A DNA stretch of 64,000 nt from Alisma plantago-aquatica. Lineage: Eukaryota > Streptophyta > Magnoliopsida > Alismatales > Alismataceae. Shown piece after piece: positions 11,011 through 22,816 of this stretch. Location: the NCBI GenBank assembly GCA_963693085.1, contig OY856409.1:506901803-506965802 (forward strand). The letters run 5' to 3'. Below the pieces are notes generated by a model. It made no database searches, was not told the DNA's origin, and was given only the letters and a program-made list of their open reading frames with translations. The position numbers and the translations under genes were made by a program. Positions within the stretch are counted from its first letter, which is position 1. Each line of letters opens with the position of its first letter.

Positions 11011-11679
11011 TAGCATGCTTCTAGGAGATGATGATGTTATGATGGAAGATTGGTTGGTCTGTAGATTTGTAGGTGGTTTCTAGGAGATGGGAGGAAGTAG
11101 TAGGATGTTGCTGATGTGGAGGTGGTTTCTTGGGGTGGTTGCTGGCTGACAATGCACCTTGGAGTACACCAGAACCGAAATATAAGATTAAGTTGTTTGT
11201 TTTACTATGATAATATGATTTATGTATAAACTTTAAATTATATTAATATAATGATTTGTCATTTTTAGGAGAAGAATATTCAAGTACCTAACCGTATGAG
11301 GCCTGACATTGATGAAGAGAACCACACCATTTGAAGGAATATGGAGACATTATAGATCTTAAGAGTTTCTAGCATGATATGTTGATTGTCATCAATCTCA
11401 AATTTTTGAACCATATGTATTCTTTATTTATATCAACGTTGAGCACGCAATATATGGATAATATTTTGCTTCAATAACAAAATTTGGTTTGAGGTGATTT
11501 AACATTTTTATGTGTCATTTTGGTGTTGAATCTTCTTATGATGTCATGTGAATTAGTATAAAAATTTTTCTTGAGGTTATGTATACAAAGTTTTCATTTA
11601 AAATTTGATATTCACTATAGTAATAATTAATTATCATTTAATAAATCATTCAATAATCAATAACAAAATCATTTATAGT

Positions 11680-11990
11680 AGTCCCTCATAAATATATTGA
11701 TGAAGGCCCAGATTGACCATCAAAATTGCATTGATGACGCCCACATAGCCCCTCAAAAATAATATTAATGAAGGCATTATCCCTTCAAAAATATATTCTC
11801 CAGGACCATCAAGTCCCTCAAAAATGTATTTATGAGAACTAAATAGTCCCTCAAAAATGTAATTATGAAGGCTAAATAGTCCCTCAAAAACGTATTCATG
11901 AAGGTTAAATAGTCCCTCAAAAATGTATTTATGAAGGCTAAATAGTCCCTCAATATAACATTCTTGAGGGTCAGTTGGTCCGTGACAATT
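11680..11990. repeat. 33-bp subterminal tandem repeats of the CACTA element
   Basis: Units of 33 bases built on TAGTCCCTCAAAAATGTATT plus TATGAAGGCTAAA repeat at least five times at 11804-11960, with degenerate units out to 11680 and 11990. Arrays of short subterminal repeats near the ends are typical of CACTA elements, where the TnpA-type protein binds. Because 33 is a multiple of 3, the minus strand stays open for 152 codons. Confidence 0.85.
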
Positions 11991-12124
11991 GTATTCGTGA
12001 GGGACACTGGTGTTTGTCACGTGAGTTCTCTTCACAGACCATTTGTGATGGCCAGACCCACAACCGTCCCTATTTGTGAGGGCCTGTAGAGAGGGGTTTG
12101 TGACAGGACTCACTCGTGAATAAT

Positions 12125-12143
12125 GGCCCAATTTTTACTAGTG
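12125..12143 (-). repeat. CACTA right terminal inverted repeat
   Basis: GGCCCAATTTTTACTAGTG on the plus strand; its complement matches the left end. It is followed by TTT (12144-12146). Confidence 0.8.
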
Positions 12144-12146
12144 TTT

Positions 12147-12515
12147 CTGGAGGGACTCAACTATAGTGTGGGATGCAATCTTATTCCACAACTACCACTT
12201 ACCTTCCAACAAATGGTAGACAAGGCCCTGGCTATAGAGTCGTACCCTGACTTCCAAGCTTTCGGGTCGAGTAGCAACAAATAGAATAGCTCTGGGGGAT
12301 ATCAAGTAAGAGACCGTTGCAACCGGTGCTCCTGCTCTCACCCACCTGGAAAGTGCCCTATGGGCAATGCACCCCCTTGGAGGAGGATCGACCTGTACCA
12401 ATCTGCCACGAGTGTGGCTTGCCTGGTCATATTTGACCAAATTGTCCTAGATTTTAGTGAGGACAAGCCCCAACCCAATAGCTGCATCAATGTCAGAATC
12501 TGCCTCTATGGAACG

Positions 12516-12552
<37 letters not shown>

Positions 12553-12600
12553 CCAGCAAGGACGCCGACCGCCAGTATAGAGGTAGAATGGAAGGGTTTT
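12147..12600 (+). pseudogene. G1 gag, 3' part with CCHC zinc knuckle
   Basis: This resumes the gag frame after the CACTA insert, with a 'F..MVDKAL..E' motif near 12205. The nucleic-acid-binding knuckle is at 12404-12445: Cys, two residues, Cys, four residues, His, four residues, Cys. Spacing and ligands are intact, but a TGA at 12434 falls between His and the last Cys. A (CAA)n tract at 12515-12552 adds a stretch of Gln or Asn codons just after it. Confidence 0.85.
12515..12552. repeat. (CAA)n microsatellite
   Basis: About 12 CAA units directly downstream of the gag zinc knuckle. Confidence 0.95.
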
Positions 12601-13080
12601 TGCTATAGATGTTGAGGAAGCTGGTGAAGGCAATGAGGTCATCGAAGGTACTTTACACCTTAACATGCATCCGATTAAAGTACTTTTTCATTCTAGATCA
12701 TCACATACCTTCATATATACACAATTTGCCTCTATGCTAGAATTGGAATATGAATTTATGGACCGTGTGTTAGACGTCAAAACCCATAATGGTAGAATAT
12801 GCTCATCTTATCTCAAACTTATGACCATAGATCTATGCATATTGGGGAAGATGTTTCCGTCGTACTTTATCTTACTTGACATGACGACTATGACATTATC
12901 CTGGGTATGAATTGTTTGAAGAGATATAAGGCAGTCCTATTCTGTGAAGAGTCAAAGGCTAGCTTGTTACATCCTGAAGTAGGAAGGATGTGTATCAAGG
13001 GTAGAAAGCAAGGACAACAAAAATTTATCATCTCCACCATCAAAGCTAAAAAACTCATCTCATAAAGGTGTAGGGAATAC
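12601..13080 (+). pseudogene. G1 aspartic protease, catalytic site lost
   Basis: At about 12670-12720 the frame reads 'IKVLFHSRSSHTFI', aligning with the 'VLFDSG..H.FI' catalytic motif of gypsy proteases. The catalytic Asp is His and the Gly is Arg, so the enzyme is dead apart from its frameshifts. A downstream 'D.ILGMNWL'-like motif appears near 12895 in another frame. It would have processed the Gag-Pol polyprotein. Confidence 0.8.
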
Positions 13081-14640
13081 TTAGCATCTATATTTCTCGA
13101 TGCCACCCCTCCTATCCTCAACCATATAGAAATGGTGAAGGATTTCCCTGACGTATTCCCTGAAGAGTTATCTGGGTTGCCTCCAACTCACGACGTGGAA
13201 TTCTCCAACGATCGTGCACCCGAAACTTCACCAATTTTGAAGCCACCTTATCTCTTAGCACCAACTGAGCTTACTGAGATGAAGAAGCAACTTCAAGAAC
13301 TTCTCGATGTGGGTTTTATTTTCCCAAGTGTCTCATCTTGGGGAGCCCCTATTTTGTTTGTTAAGAAGAAGGATGCATCAATGCAGATGTGTATGGACTA
13401 CCTCATGCTTAACCAAGTCACAGTGAAGAATCGTTATCCACTACGACGCATCGATGATCTCTTTGACCATCTCAAGTCTGCCACTGTCTTTTCAAAGATG
13501 GACTTACGAAATGGTTATTATCAGATGCGAGTGAAGGATGAAGACATAACAAAGACAACCTTCAGAACTAGATATGGGCATTATGAATTCTTGGTCATGC
13601 CTTTTGGGTTGACCAATGCCCCTACTACTATATGGACCTGATGAATCGAGGATTCCATTCTTACCTCGATCTATTTTTCATGGTATTCATTGATGATGTC
13701 TTAATATGATCTATGTCAGAAGAACAACATTGTGAACATATGAGATTAGCACTCAATACACTACAAGAACATCAACTTTATGTAAAATTCTCAAAGTGTG
13801 AGTTCTGGATCAATGAAATAATCTTCTTGGGTCATGTGATCTCCTCTAGACACATTGTTGTTGACCCTGCAAAAGTAGAGGCTGTAACCAAGTGGAAGGA
13901 TCAGAAAGAACCCATCTGACTTCCGTAGATTGCTCAGTCTAGCAGGTTACTACTGGAAATTTATCAAGAATTTCTCAGAGTTAGCCCTTCCTATGAAAAA
14001 ATTGACAAGAAAAGAAGTCAAGTTTGTTTGGACTCCCGAGTGTGAAGATAACTTTTAGAAGCTAAAGCAAAGCCAAACATCTACACCTGTACTTGCATTA
14101 CCAATTGAAGGCAAACCCTATGTCATTTTCACTGATGCCTCCAAGTAAGGTTTAGGGTGTGTTCTTATGCAAGAAGGTAAAGTGTTTGCTTATGCCTCCC
14201 ACCAGTTGAAGCCAAATGAAGAAAACTGGCCTACACATGATTTAGAGCTAGCAGCCATTGTTCATGCTCTAAAAATCTGGCGACACTATATCTATGGAGT
14301 CAAGTTTGAGGACTTCTCTGATCACAAGAGTTTAAAGTACCCATTGACACAAAAGGACTTGAATCTGAGACAACGTAGGTGGATGGAATATCTTAAGGAC
14401 TATGACTTTACCATCACATATCATCCCAGTATAGCTAACATATTTGATGATGCCTTAAGGCAGAAGAGAACTGGTACTTGTGCTGCTATAACCTATTCTA
14501 TATGGAAGAAAATGGAGTATGTTTCTAGCTGGAAACAACAACCTGTGGAAATTCTGAATGATGAAGCTACCGACAAGTTATGTGTTTGCATGGCTAGCTT
14601 ATCCATCACCCCAACCTAGATTTTGGATATTGTTGTTGCC
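13081..14640 (+). pseudogene. G1 reverse transcriptase and RNase H
   Basis: 13132-13641 is open and carries '[14 protein letters not shown]', 'YLLAPTEL', '[11 protein letters not shown]', '[11 protein letters not shown]' (first catalytic Asp) and '[21 protein letters not shown]'. After a frameshift near 13640 the active-site box FIDDV is at 13686-13700, then 'KFSKCEFW...I.FLGHVIS'. RNase H follows: 'TDASK' near 14130, '[15 protein letters not shown]' near 14245 and 'DHKSLKY' near 14320. The motifs are standard for Ty3/gypsy pol. Stops at about 13918, 14057 and 14148 and several frameshifts disable it. Confidence 0.93.
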
Positions 14641-16038
14641 CAATTAAAAAGTCTTGAGTTAGAATAAATGAAGACCTTAACCCTAAAGCCACAGTCTGAT
14701 TTCTCTATCAGAGTGGATGGTGCTCTCTGCTTTTGACAAAGATTGTGGATTCCTGATATCAGTGGCTTATGATAAAAAGTTCTGAATGAAGCTCATGGGT
14801 CTAAGTACACAATTCATCCTGGCACGACCAAAATGTACAAGGACCTACAATGAAGTTTTTGGTGGAAGAATATGAAGAAGGATATAGCCATATATGTGTC
14901 TAGATGCTTGACTTGTCAACAAGTGAAGATAGAACATCAATGACCTGGTGGTCTTCTCCATCTTCTTGAGATTCCAGAATGGAAATGGGAGAAGATAACT
15001 ATGGATTTTGCTACTAGTTTTCCCAAGACTCGAAAGGGCTGTGATGTTGTGTGGGTAGTCATTGAACGTTTGACAAAGTCTTCCCACTTTATACCTTTCA
15101 AATCAACCTATAAGGTCAAAGACATGTCACAATTATATGTGGAGTGGATAGTTATCCTGCATGGTGTACCCAAGGTGATAGTATCTGATCGTGACCTGAA
15201 GTTCACCTCTTGACTATGGAGTCAAATTCAAGAAGACATGGGAAAAAACCTACGTTTAGTACTGCGTACCACCCAAAAAATGATGGCCAGTCTGAAAGAA
15301 CTGTATCGATTTTGGAAGATATGCTACGTGCATGTGTTATGGACTGGGGAGGTGCATGGGACAAATATCTACAATTGGCTGAATTTGCAAACAATAATAG
15401 CTACCAAGCCAGCATTGGGATGCCTCCATTTGAAGCCTTATATGGTAGAGCTTTTCTTTCTCCATTGCATTGGGACGACGTGGGAGAACACACTCTAGTG
15501 AAGACTGATAATATGCAAATGATGATAGAGAAGGTTCAGTTGATTAAGAAGCATATGAAATCCATACAAGACTACCAGAAAATGTATGCTAACAAGCATA
15601 GGTCTGATGTAAGCTTCTTAGTGGGAGACCATGTGTTCCTAAAAGTCAAGCCTATATGCTCTATTGTGAGACTTAAAGTCAAAGGAAAGATTATTCCTTA
15701 TTATGTGGGACCTTTTGAGATCTTGGCTAAGATAGGAGAGTGTGCATATTGTCTAGATCTTCCTCCTACTTAGACAAGATTGACATTGTCTTTCATGTCT
15801 CTGTGCTGAGGAAGTATGTGAAAGACCCTTCTCATGTGCTCACGATAGAACTTGTGGAGATTCGTGAGAATTTGACCTACAAGGAGTTACCAATTAAGAT
15901 TCTTGACACCTGAGTGAAATATTTGAAGAACAAAGAAATTAAACTAGTGAAAGTCTTGTAAAAGTATCATGGGTTAGAAGAATCAACTTGGGAACTTAGA
16001 GACAAGATGCTACGTAATCACCCTTCTCTTTTTGTCTA
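14641..16038 (+). pseudogene. G1 integrase with chromodomain-like tail
   Basis: An HHCC zinc-binding region lies near 14780-14930, ending 'CLTCQQVK'. The catalytic core has Asp in 'MDF' at 15001, Asp in 'VSDRD' near 15185 and, after a frameshift near 15210, Glu in 'GQSERT' near 15290. The C-terminal 'GDHVFLKV...K...YVGPFEI' (GPF/Y) segment is near 15620-15720. A final part near 15895-16036 resembles the class II chromodomain of Tekay-type chromoviruses and ends '...LRNHPSLFV' with TAA at 16036. In this group the chromodomain guides integration to chromatin. Stops and frameshifts throughout. Confidence 0.88.
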
Positions 16039-16062
16039 AGATTTTGGGGACAAAATTCTTTC

Positions 16063-16077
16063 TAATGGGTGGAGTTC
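16063..16077 (+). other. G1 polypurine tract (weak)
   Basis: AATGGGTGGAG, followed directly by TTC and the TGTAATG of the right LTR. Position fits the plus-strand primer; the tract is interrupted by T. Confidence 0.6.
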
Positions 16078-18891
16078 TGTAATGAACGGAATCTTAAATG
16101 TACTTGCAATTCCATCCCATTCATAATGATATCCTACTTTTCTTATATGTTTTTCCTTAATGTTAATTTTGTGGAAATTGAGGAACTTGGATTAAATATG
16201 AATGCAAAAATAAGGGTTAGTGCACAATTACCTCAAGTAATATTTTGTTAGAAGTTATGTTGCAAAATGTCCATAAAAATGAAATGGCTGTTAAAATAAA
16301 ATTAGAAATAAAACTTAATGTAAATACAAATAGTAAATAAGTATCATAATCACCCCTCTTTACCTCTCTTATCATAAAAGAAAATTAATCTTGAAAATGA
16401 GGGTATATACTTAATTAAAGGCCTTTAAATTAATGACAGAGTATTACCTCACAATTTCATCCAAAAATGTTAATAGAAAATCTATTTCAAATTAACTCAA
16501 TATTCTTATACAGTAATCAACACAGTAAAGACCAATATGGTGGTTAATAGTTAAAAGGTGAATAAAAATGAGAATTAAAGGTATAGGAATATTCTAGACT
16601 TTATGGTGGTCCTTTGGTTCAAATTTGGGATCATTTGACCATTGTTTGACCCCTCAAATCATTTTAAAAGAATTGATTAATGTTTTATTAAGAAATCAAT
16701 TCGATTTCATTAACTCAATGCATTAAACCATAGTTCAATTTTATTTAATGTCACGCATGACATTTCACTCATCTGCCCAATACACATGCAATGTAGATCA
16801 TGGATTCTTGATCCAACAGATCTGACATCATCTCCTAGCTCCATTCGTTACTCGGCTAGGAGCAGTGGTCGCAAGGCTTTAAGTTTTGGCTCTCTCTCCC
16901 TCCACAGCTAATCGTTTGACTTGATTTCTCATCCATCAAAACTACCGGTTCTTCCTATTCAATGCACACCTTTACTCTCCAACTAACAACCTCATACAAT
17001 GAAATGCCATTGCAGTCGAAAGAAGCCCTCTCACCTCCAACTAGCCTAGACCAAACGACACCACCTAACCTACAAATACCCATGCCTAGAGCTCCGCCAA
17101 GGCACCAGCAATATGTAGCTACTCTCAATTCAGCCAAAGGCTCTCCCCACATCCACCAACTACTTGATTTGTCCTCTGAACTAGCGGCAACTTCCTCAAG
17201 TTGTAGGCTATACCAGCAGAGCAATAGATTGCTCAGGTTAGTTCGCCATCCTCTCGCCTTCATTTCTAGTCTAATAGTTCAAGTTTTGATTTTGATTCAT
17301 GGAGATGCCCAATCTGAGGGCATGCTACTCAAAGTAGCTCAGTGCCATGCCAACTCACGAGGGGGTAAGAAGCCCCTAGTTTCTTTCCCCAAATGGCCCC
17401 TGATCGCTCTGTTACTTTTGTTTTCACCTAAGGGGCAAAATAGTATTTTTGCCTTATTTTTAGCCCTCACGTTTGACCGAGACCCGCGAGTGTGGACCCA
17501 TGACATGGACACACTGATTGGCCCAGGTCAGCATGGGCCCAACCTTTGGGTCAACTCTTTTGCAAACCTTTGAGCCCACATGACATTTTCGTATTCATCG
17601 ATTTGAGAAAATTCATAACTAAATACTTGATTATCAGAAAAAATATAAATAAACTGGCTATGGATTTTGCAAAATAAATCCTATCTAATAAAAATATTTC
17701 CCAAGAATAGTTTCCATGTTTTTAAAGAATGTTTTTCTATGAACCAAAATAACTAATTCAAAAGCCCTAAAATGCATAAATAATTCACTTCAACCTCAAA
17801 TTAACTAAATGAATATTTTTTCTAATTAGAATAATATACCCAATCATTTGACCTAGTTTTCAAACCCAAAATTGAAGTTTTGTCTAGAAGGTATAAAATT
17901 AGGGTTTCATCCCTTAAACTATTTCAAACCCTAATTCTTGTGATTAAACCCTTGTACTTAGGATATAAGGGTCTTAGACATCAATAATTGAGGAAAAGTC
18001 AAATCTAGGATAACTCAAGTGAGGTATGTGCCTTTTAACCCTAAAGTTTGGCATTATTTATCCAAAACTAAATTCCCAATGAGGCATAGGCATGTTTTAT
18101 TTATTCTTGGTATTTCACTTTTCATGTTTCAAGGGTCTTGGACCCCACTTGCAAATGTTGTTAAACTTCTTATACTTGCCATTGAGATATGTTACCATGA
18201 TGATAAAAATGACTAATTAACTAATGTAGTGTACATGAGTACAAACCACCCATAGTATTGGGATGAGCCCATGGGAATGTGACCACTCTCCCAAATTATA
18301 AAAATATTAGGGTGTTTGGGAACATGTTACTCTCCCTCACGTAGAGGTTGATGTCCGGTAGGCGCCTCAACCCTATGTTAGTATAATTTAGTCAAAATCT
18401 TTCATGCATGCAATTTATTATTGTTTAACTTGGAAGAAATTCTTATTTGTTATACTTGCCTCATACTCTTGACATCTCATAGTTAGTGAACCTTTATTTT
18501 GTCATACTTAAACTATTAAATTGTCCTTTACCTATAATTGACACAAACATTTTGTCTCCTTTTTCTAGGTGACCCCAACCACCCAGGATCAGGAAGAGAG
18601 ACATGACCAGATTGTGGTGTAGCTGATCAAGTGTGAGACTACCCGAAGATGGCTAGGTTACTATTGCTAGATATTGTAGTACTTTTTCAGTTTATCTTTA
18701 AAAAATAAAGCTATTTGGTTGCATAGGTTTTTATATTCCGCTACTGTTATTGACATTAAATTATATTTGGTCAATGCTTATTTAATTGGAATTATTATGC
18801 CTTCATCCCTCACCTTCAAGTTTTTATAAAAAGATGGATGTTGTGTATTTTCCGTAAGATTTTAGTAAGGAGGTGATCTCACCTCTTTATA
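16078..18891 (+). repeat. G1 right (3') LTR
   Basis: It starts TGTAATG and ends ...CCTCTTTATA directly before GATGG. It aligns with the left LTR outside the LINE, with many substitutions, implying an old insertion. It keeps the donor-like box (18021) and the terminal hairpin. A 203-codon open frame at 16962-17573 is open here but interrupted in the left copy, so I do not call it a gene. Confidence 0.9.
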
Positions 18892-20256
18892 GATGGCTCA
18901 AAACCATTATGGGATCCATGTAAGCTAACAACGTAGGGCCTCGATAGTGCCACCCAAAGGGGTAATACCTAAGGGTGCATTAGGGTCTTTTGGAAAAGAC
19001 CTACATGGATAACATAAAAGGACAAATTGGTTTAAAATATTTTACAAATCAATTCAAGTTTTTTAACATTATAGTAATTCCTTTACCAATTGTCATGCTT
19101 GTTGTAGTTATAATAGACTATGAGATTTGGCACATGAAGATGGAAACTAGATTCCTTACAAGGATTACATCAGAGGATGTGTACGTGAAACAACCTAAAA
19201 GGTTTCTTAACTTCAAGAATGTAAATAAAACTCTATAAACTACAAAGTTCAATCTAAGACTGAACCAAGCATCTCATGTATGGGATCTTTTGACTTGATA
19301 AGATAGTCAAGGAGTTTGACTTGAAGCAAGACAAAATATGAAATCTATGTTTACAAAAGATTTTGTGGGAGCATATATGAATATTCCACATGTGATGAGG
19401 AATAACAACTAAATATTGTGAATACTGAGAGCTGGCATGAAAAACCACTTCAAGACAATGAAGGATTGAGTGTAACATCTTATGAGATAAGGATCAAGAT
19501 CTATAGAGATAGTTCTTGAAAGTTTCATAATGAAAGTTCAAATCACAAATAATAGTGATATGTTGAAAGAGTTCAACATGGAAATATTCAATGAGAAAGA
19601 ATCCAAATTAGTCTCTCATGTACAAAATGTTCCAATGAAGAATATAAATAACATGATTTAGATTCCATAGGTTGGTACAACAGTGGATCTATCATGAATG
19701 CTATAAACGTGCTTATCCCATATAATCTTGTTTGTATTGGACCTGACAAAATGGTATTATGTTAGTTGGAAGGAAACATGTTCACAATGAAACATGTTCA
19801 TTATGGATGCAAGCTTCCATAATGAAAATATGATCACAATGAAACATGTTTGAATATAAAGAAAAGGAAAAGTGATATTAGTTGGAAGGGTTCCAAACTA
19901 ATAGCCATTAATTCTATTATACAATAGAATCTGAGTATACTTGTGTTGCAAACACAGAGTGATACTATATGGGTCTAGAAGTTCATATGATGAACTTATA
20001 TATGTTCCAACCATTAATGACTTAGTAGATGTACTGTGACAACAATGGATCTACTTGTTAGGAAAGGAATATCAGATACCATATTATGATGGTTTCATCT
20101 CAAAGCGAAGAGATAAGAAACATGCTATATACCAACTAATAGCAAGATGTTGCTAACCCACTGGATCATCACTAGCACAGTAGAAACATGGTGGACATGT
20201 TTGGATCATTAAGAATGATATTCTTAGGTGATTGACTCTAACTGGAAGTGGGAGTC
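18892..20256 (+). pseudogene. Copia (C1) reverse transcriptase and RNase H, heavily decayed
   Basis: In shifting frames I see 'WL..IMGSM' at 18894, 'IIDYEIWHMKMETRFL' and 'EDVYVKQPKRF' at 19100-19210 (the RVT_2 segment 'MDVKTAFLNG.L.E.VYM.QP.GF'), a 'GSIM.AI' motif near 19690, 'SWKGSKL' near 19880, 'MYCDNNG' near 20035 and a 'VANPLD' motif near 20150 that matches the C-terminal 'ADPLTKP' of copia RNase H. The copia pol order and a purine tract at the end support this. Left of it the gene was split by G1. It cannot be expressed as a protein. Confidence 0.8.
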
Positions 20257-22474
20257 TTTTGGTAAGGTGTGCCCAGAGATCCAATCATGTGATGATTTAC
20301 ATGGAATAAACCATAAAGGATTTGATCAATACATATAAAGGCAAGTTTCTAATTCATTATGTTTCACTCAGTTATGAGCTAATGAGGAAATATTATGAAT
20401 GTCTAAAGAATGACAATACTCAATGACGTATGTATTCAAGTATGTGACTTGGAAGTATGAGATTATATGAATACTAAGAGTATGTACATTCCTATTATGT
20501 CCCTAGTTGGCTAATACTATGGAAGGTAGATAGACACCAATAACACATAAAACTAGAGTGTGGATTGGTTTATGACAGAGTCTCATTAGTCATGATATGG
20601 GTATATCAAACCAAGAACACATATACATGTTAGAGAATAGTGTATCAGACAAACCTACCTTGAGAGTGACACATGGAAACCATCATTAGTGGTCATAGTC
20701 ACATCTCATAGTGAAGGTGGTGATTGTGATTCTTAGACATGAAATCACTACACTCGTCACATGTCATTGGGTACGCTTTAATATCATCAAATGCAGTCCT
20801 AAAACATGGGTTGTTATAATAGTGATGATTGGGTGACTTTGACACATGGTGATAGAATGTGAGTGATAGATATGGGATTTTCCCCTCCTAATGTAGTATG
20901 ATATCCTGGCCACTTGATAAGCAAGACTGAGAAATGCATGGGCATGCACATGTGAATTAATATATGATATTGAGGCTACATTATCTCAAGAAATCTGCTC
21001 TTGGTTCAAGAAACATGAGATTAACCTTGAAAGGATGATGTGTCCATGCTTTGAGTTCACTCTGAATATCATACAAAAAGGAATTATACAATCACTACAA
21101 CACCTTACATAAATTGTAGGTTAAAGTTTTTCTCCAACTTTCCATTCACTTGGGTAGCATTGATGTGCGACTAGGAACCATCCTTGATTGTGATGTCATA
21201 ATCTAGTTATGGACATTCATGTCGACGTGACATGGGACCTATAGGGTCACACACAAAGGAACTAATCTAGAAGAGGAATTTATCTTTAATGATGATTGGA
21301 TTGATTACTAGAGTGTTTAGGTATTCAATTTACACAACAGATCAACTGATTGGCTGAATGGTCTGCCAAATGACCATCTCACTTAGTGAGACATCTATTT
21401 GGGCATCCTGACAAGTGTCTCAAGAGTTGAGATGGCCGTTTGGTTGGTTAGGACAATCAAAGTTTGAATTAGCTGAATTCTTCCCTTGAACTAATCACTC
21501 CAATGTGATTGAACCGACCGACTCATCCTAGACTACCCAGAGACCATCTGGGTGAGTGAGATGGGAATCTCACCTAGGTGAGGCATCTCAGTTGGGCTGA
21601 ACAAATATTTTAGATGTTTACTAAATAGTTTCTATTGCACATTACTTGTGGTGCAAGGAATTAATATGTGATATTAATTGAAATTGAAATTGCCAATTTT
21701 GTATGTGATTGGGAAACTGCCAACCAGCAATTTGGCAGTGCGATACGACCGTCACATGTGACCAGATGACTGTCTGGGTCACCAAATGATCTTCTCATGG
21801 TTTGCAGGTTGCAAAAGTTCAAGATCTTCTGATCCCTTCCACTCCCACACAATCCCATACCAATTGGGAACCCTAACCCTAACCCCTCCTATAATAGGAG
21901 GGGTATTAGGGGCTTCCCAGAACACAACACAAACAACTGAGAATCAGTTCCTCTAACAACTATAGTCCTCTCTAGTTTTGGTAATTGAGAGAGCCCAAGA
22001 AATTCCTACCCAATAAGGGAGGGATAGCTACGGGAGAGAACAACTGAGAGTTGTTGTTGTGGGAGAGCAAGTTGTTGACTAGTACACCAACGGATGGGAC
22101 AACTCCTTTCTATCTATTCTAGTTGAATGATAGGAGTTGTAGTTGGTCAGTGTGGACTACTCTAGAGGCAGAATTCCTTTGGCTACTTTTAGGAGGAAAA
22201 ATGTAGCCTACAGCCTATGGAAAGACCGTAGGAGCACTACAGAAGCTATCATGTTTGTTGTGAAGACTAGGAGCTGCACATCCACCATCTAAGAGCAACT
22301 AATTGACACTTGCAAATAAGAGAGTTTTTTTCCGCACTTGCTCTAGGACCAGCATAACTCGTTAAACCATCATTCCTATTTCATAGTAGTTGATGCGATC
22401 TTGCTGTTATGGGAATACAAATAGATAATTTTTTTTGTTTCCACTGCAATACTCTATGCCCATATTTCCCATCA
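20257..22474 (+). repeat. C1 3' LTR
   Basis: It starts TTTTGGTAAGG after the purine tract AGTGGGAG (20248-20254) and ends near ...TTTCCCATCA at 22474. It is homologous to the C2 LTR (59165-60800) on the opposite strand: both contain GATGTCATAATCTAGTTATG, then GGGACCTATAGGGTCACAC, and a matching end region with GTTGA(C/T)GCGATCT. The length of 2.2 kb versus 1.6 kb indicates indels. No gene inside. Confidence 0.7.
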
Positions 22475-22501
22475 CTTAGCTGTCTGTAGTCATAGGATAG
22501 A

Positions 22502-22816
22502 TTAGCTGATTTTAGGTTCAACACTATTGAACATCCAAGTCATAACACCAAAATCTTCTTTGGACCATAGATCATATGCCTGCTTTGTTTTGTCATCAAC
22601 AGTTGCAGCAAGAGCAGTCATGCCTTTAGTAGAAAGATGAGAGTAGCATCCTTGAGCCTTGACATAAATCTCAAAAGAATCCACCCAGGTGTAATTTTTG
22701 GAACCATCCAACTTGACAATAGTGACACATAAATTTTGGATCAAATTGGTGGATGCCATGAGCCACGTAGTATGCAAGATGTCAAAATAGGTAGGAGCAG
22801 CAACCGGGAACACCAT
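22502..22816 (-). pseudogene. Copia-type gag N-terminus (element M)
   Basis: An open frame of 104 codons reads 'LDGSKNYTWVDSFEIYVKAQG', '..LSTKG' and 'W.KEDFGVMTWMFNSVEPKI', matching the gag/UBN2 N-terminal region of plant copia elements ('KLDG.NY..W...F.....G'). It is cut at 22475 by the end of the C1 LTR, so C1 inserted into this older element. A primer-site sequence lies 0.7 kb upstream on the same strand (23530-23543). The frame is intact over its visible length. Confidence 0.7.

Larger units (their letters stand above)
6742..12143 (+). mobile_element. CACTA (En/Spm-type) DNA transposon in G1 gag, non-autonomous, carrying a DEK1 piece
   Basis: The left end begins CACTACAAAAAATTTGGCC. The right end, read on the minus strand, begins CACTAGTAAAAATTGGGCC, a match at 16 of 19 positions. 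Both sides are bordered by TTT, and 3-bp duplications are the rule for CACTA elements. Removing the interval rejoins the gag reading frame. Subterminal repeats lie at both ends, densest at the right. I see no transposase. The interior holds a captured DEK1 fragment, internal duplications and microsatellites. Orientation is arbitrary. Confidence 0.85.
52..18891 (+). mobile_element. Ty3/gypsy chromovirus G1 (Tekay/Del-like), with nested insertions
   Basis: The two LTRs (52-5898 and 16078-18891) are clearly homologous along their length. The order is LTR, tRNA-Met primer site, gag with CCHC knuckle, protease, reverse transcriptase, RNase H, integrase, C-terminal chromodomain-like segment, purine tract, LTR. 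RT before integrase defines Ty3/gypsy, and the chromodomain-like tail with the final 'ATWEL..M...P.LF'-type motif points to chromoviruses, probably Tekay/Del. Without the LINE (about 3.1 kb) and CACTA (5.4 kb) inserts the element is about 10.4 kb. Many stops and frameshifts make it defective. It sits inside a copia pol gene. Confidence 0.9.

Noticed and set aside
10717..11016. 99-codon His/Pro/Thr-rich frame on the minus strand and a Trp/Cys/Gly-rich frame opposite
   Set aside because: Both are explained by the TGG/GGT-rich low-complexity tract.
11804..11960. Regular short repeats that could suggest a CRISPR-like array
   Set aside because: The units are contiguous with no unique spacers, in a plant transposon end.
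11673..12131. 152-codon repeat protein on the minus strand
   Set aside because: It is produced by 33-bp CACTA subterminal repeats and runs into the transposon end; no domain.
16962..17573. 203-codon open frame, the longest in the window
   Set aside because: It lies in the G1 right LTR, is broken in the left LTR and spans the expected TATA region.
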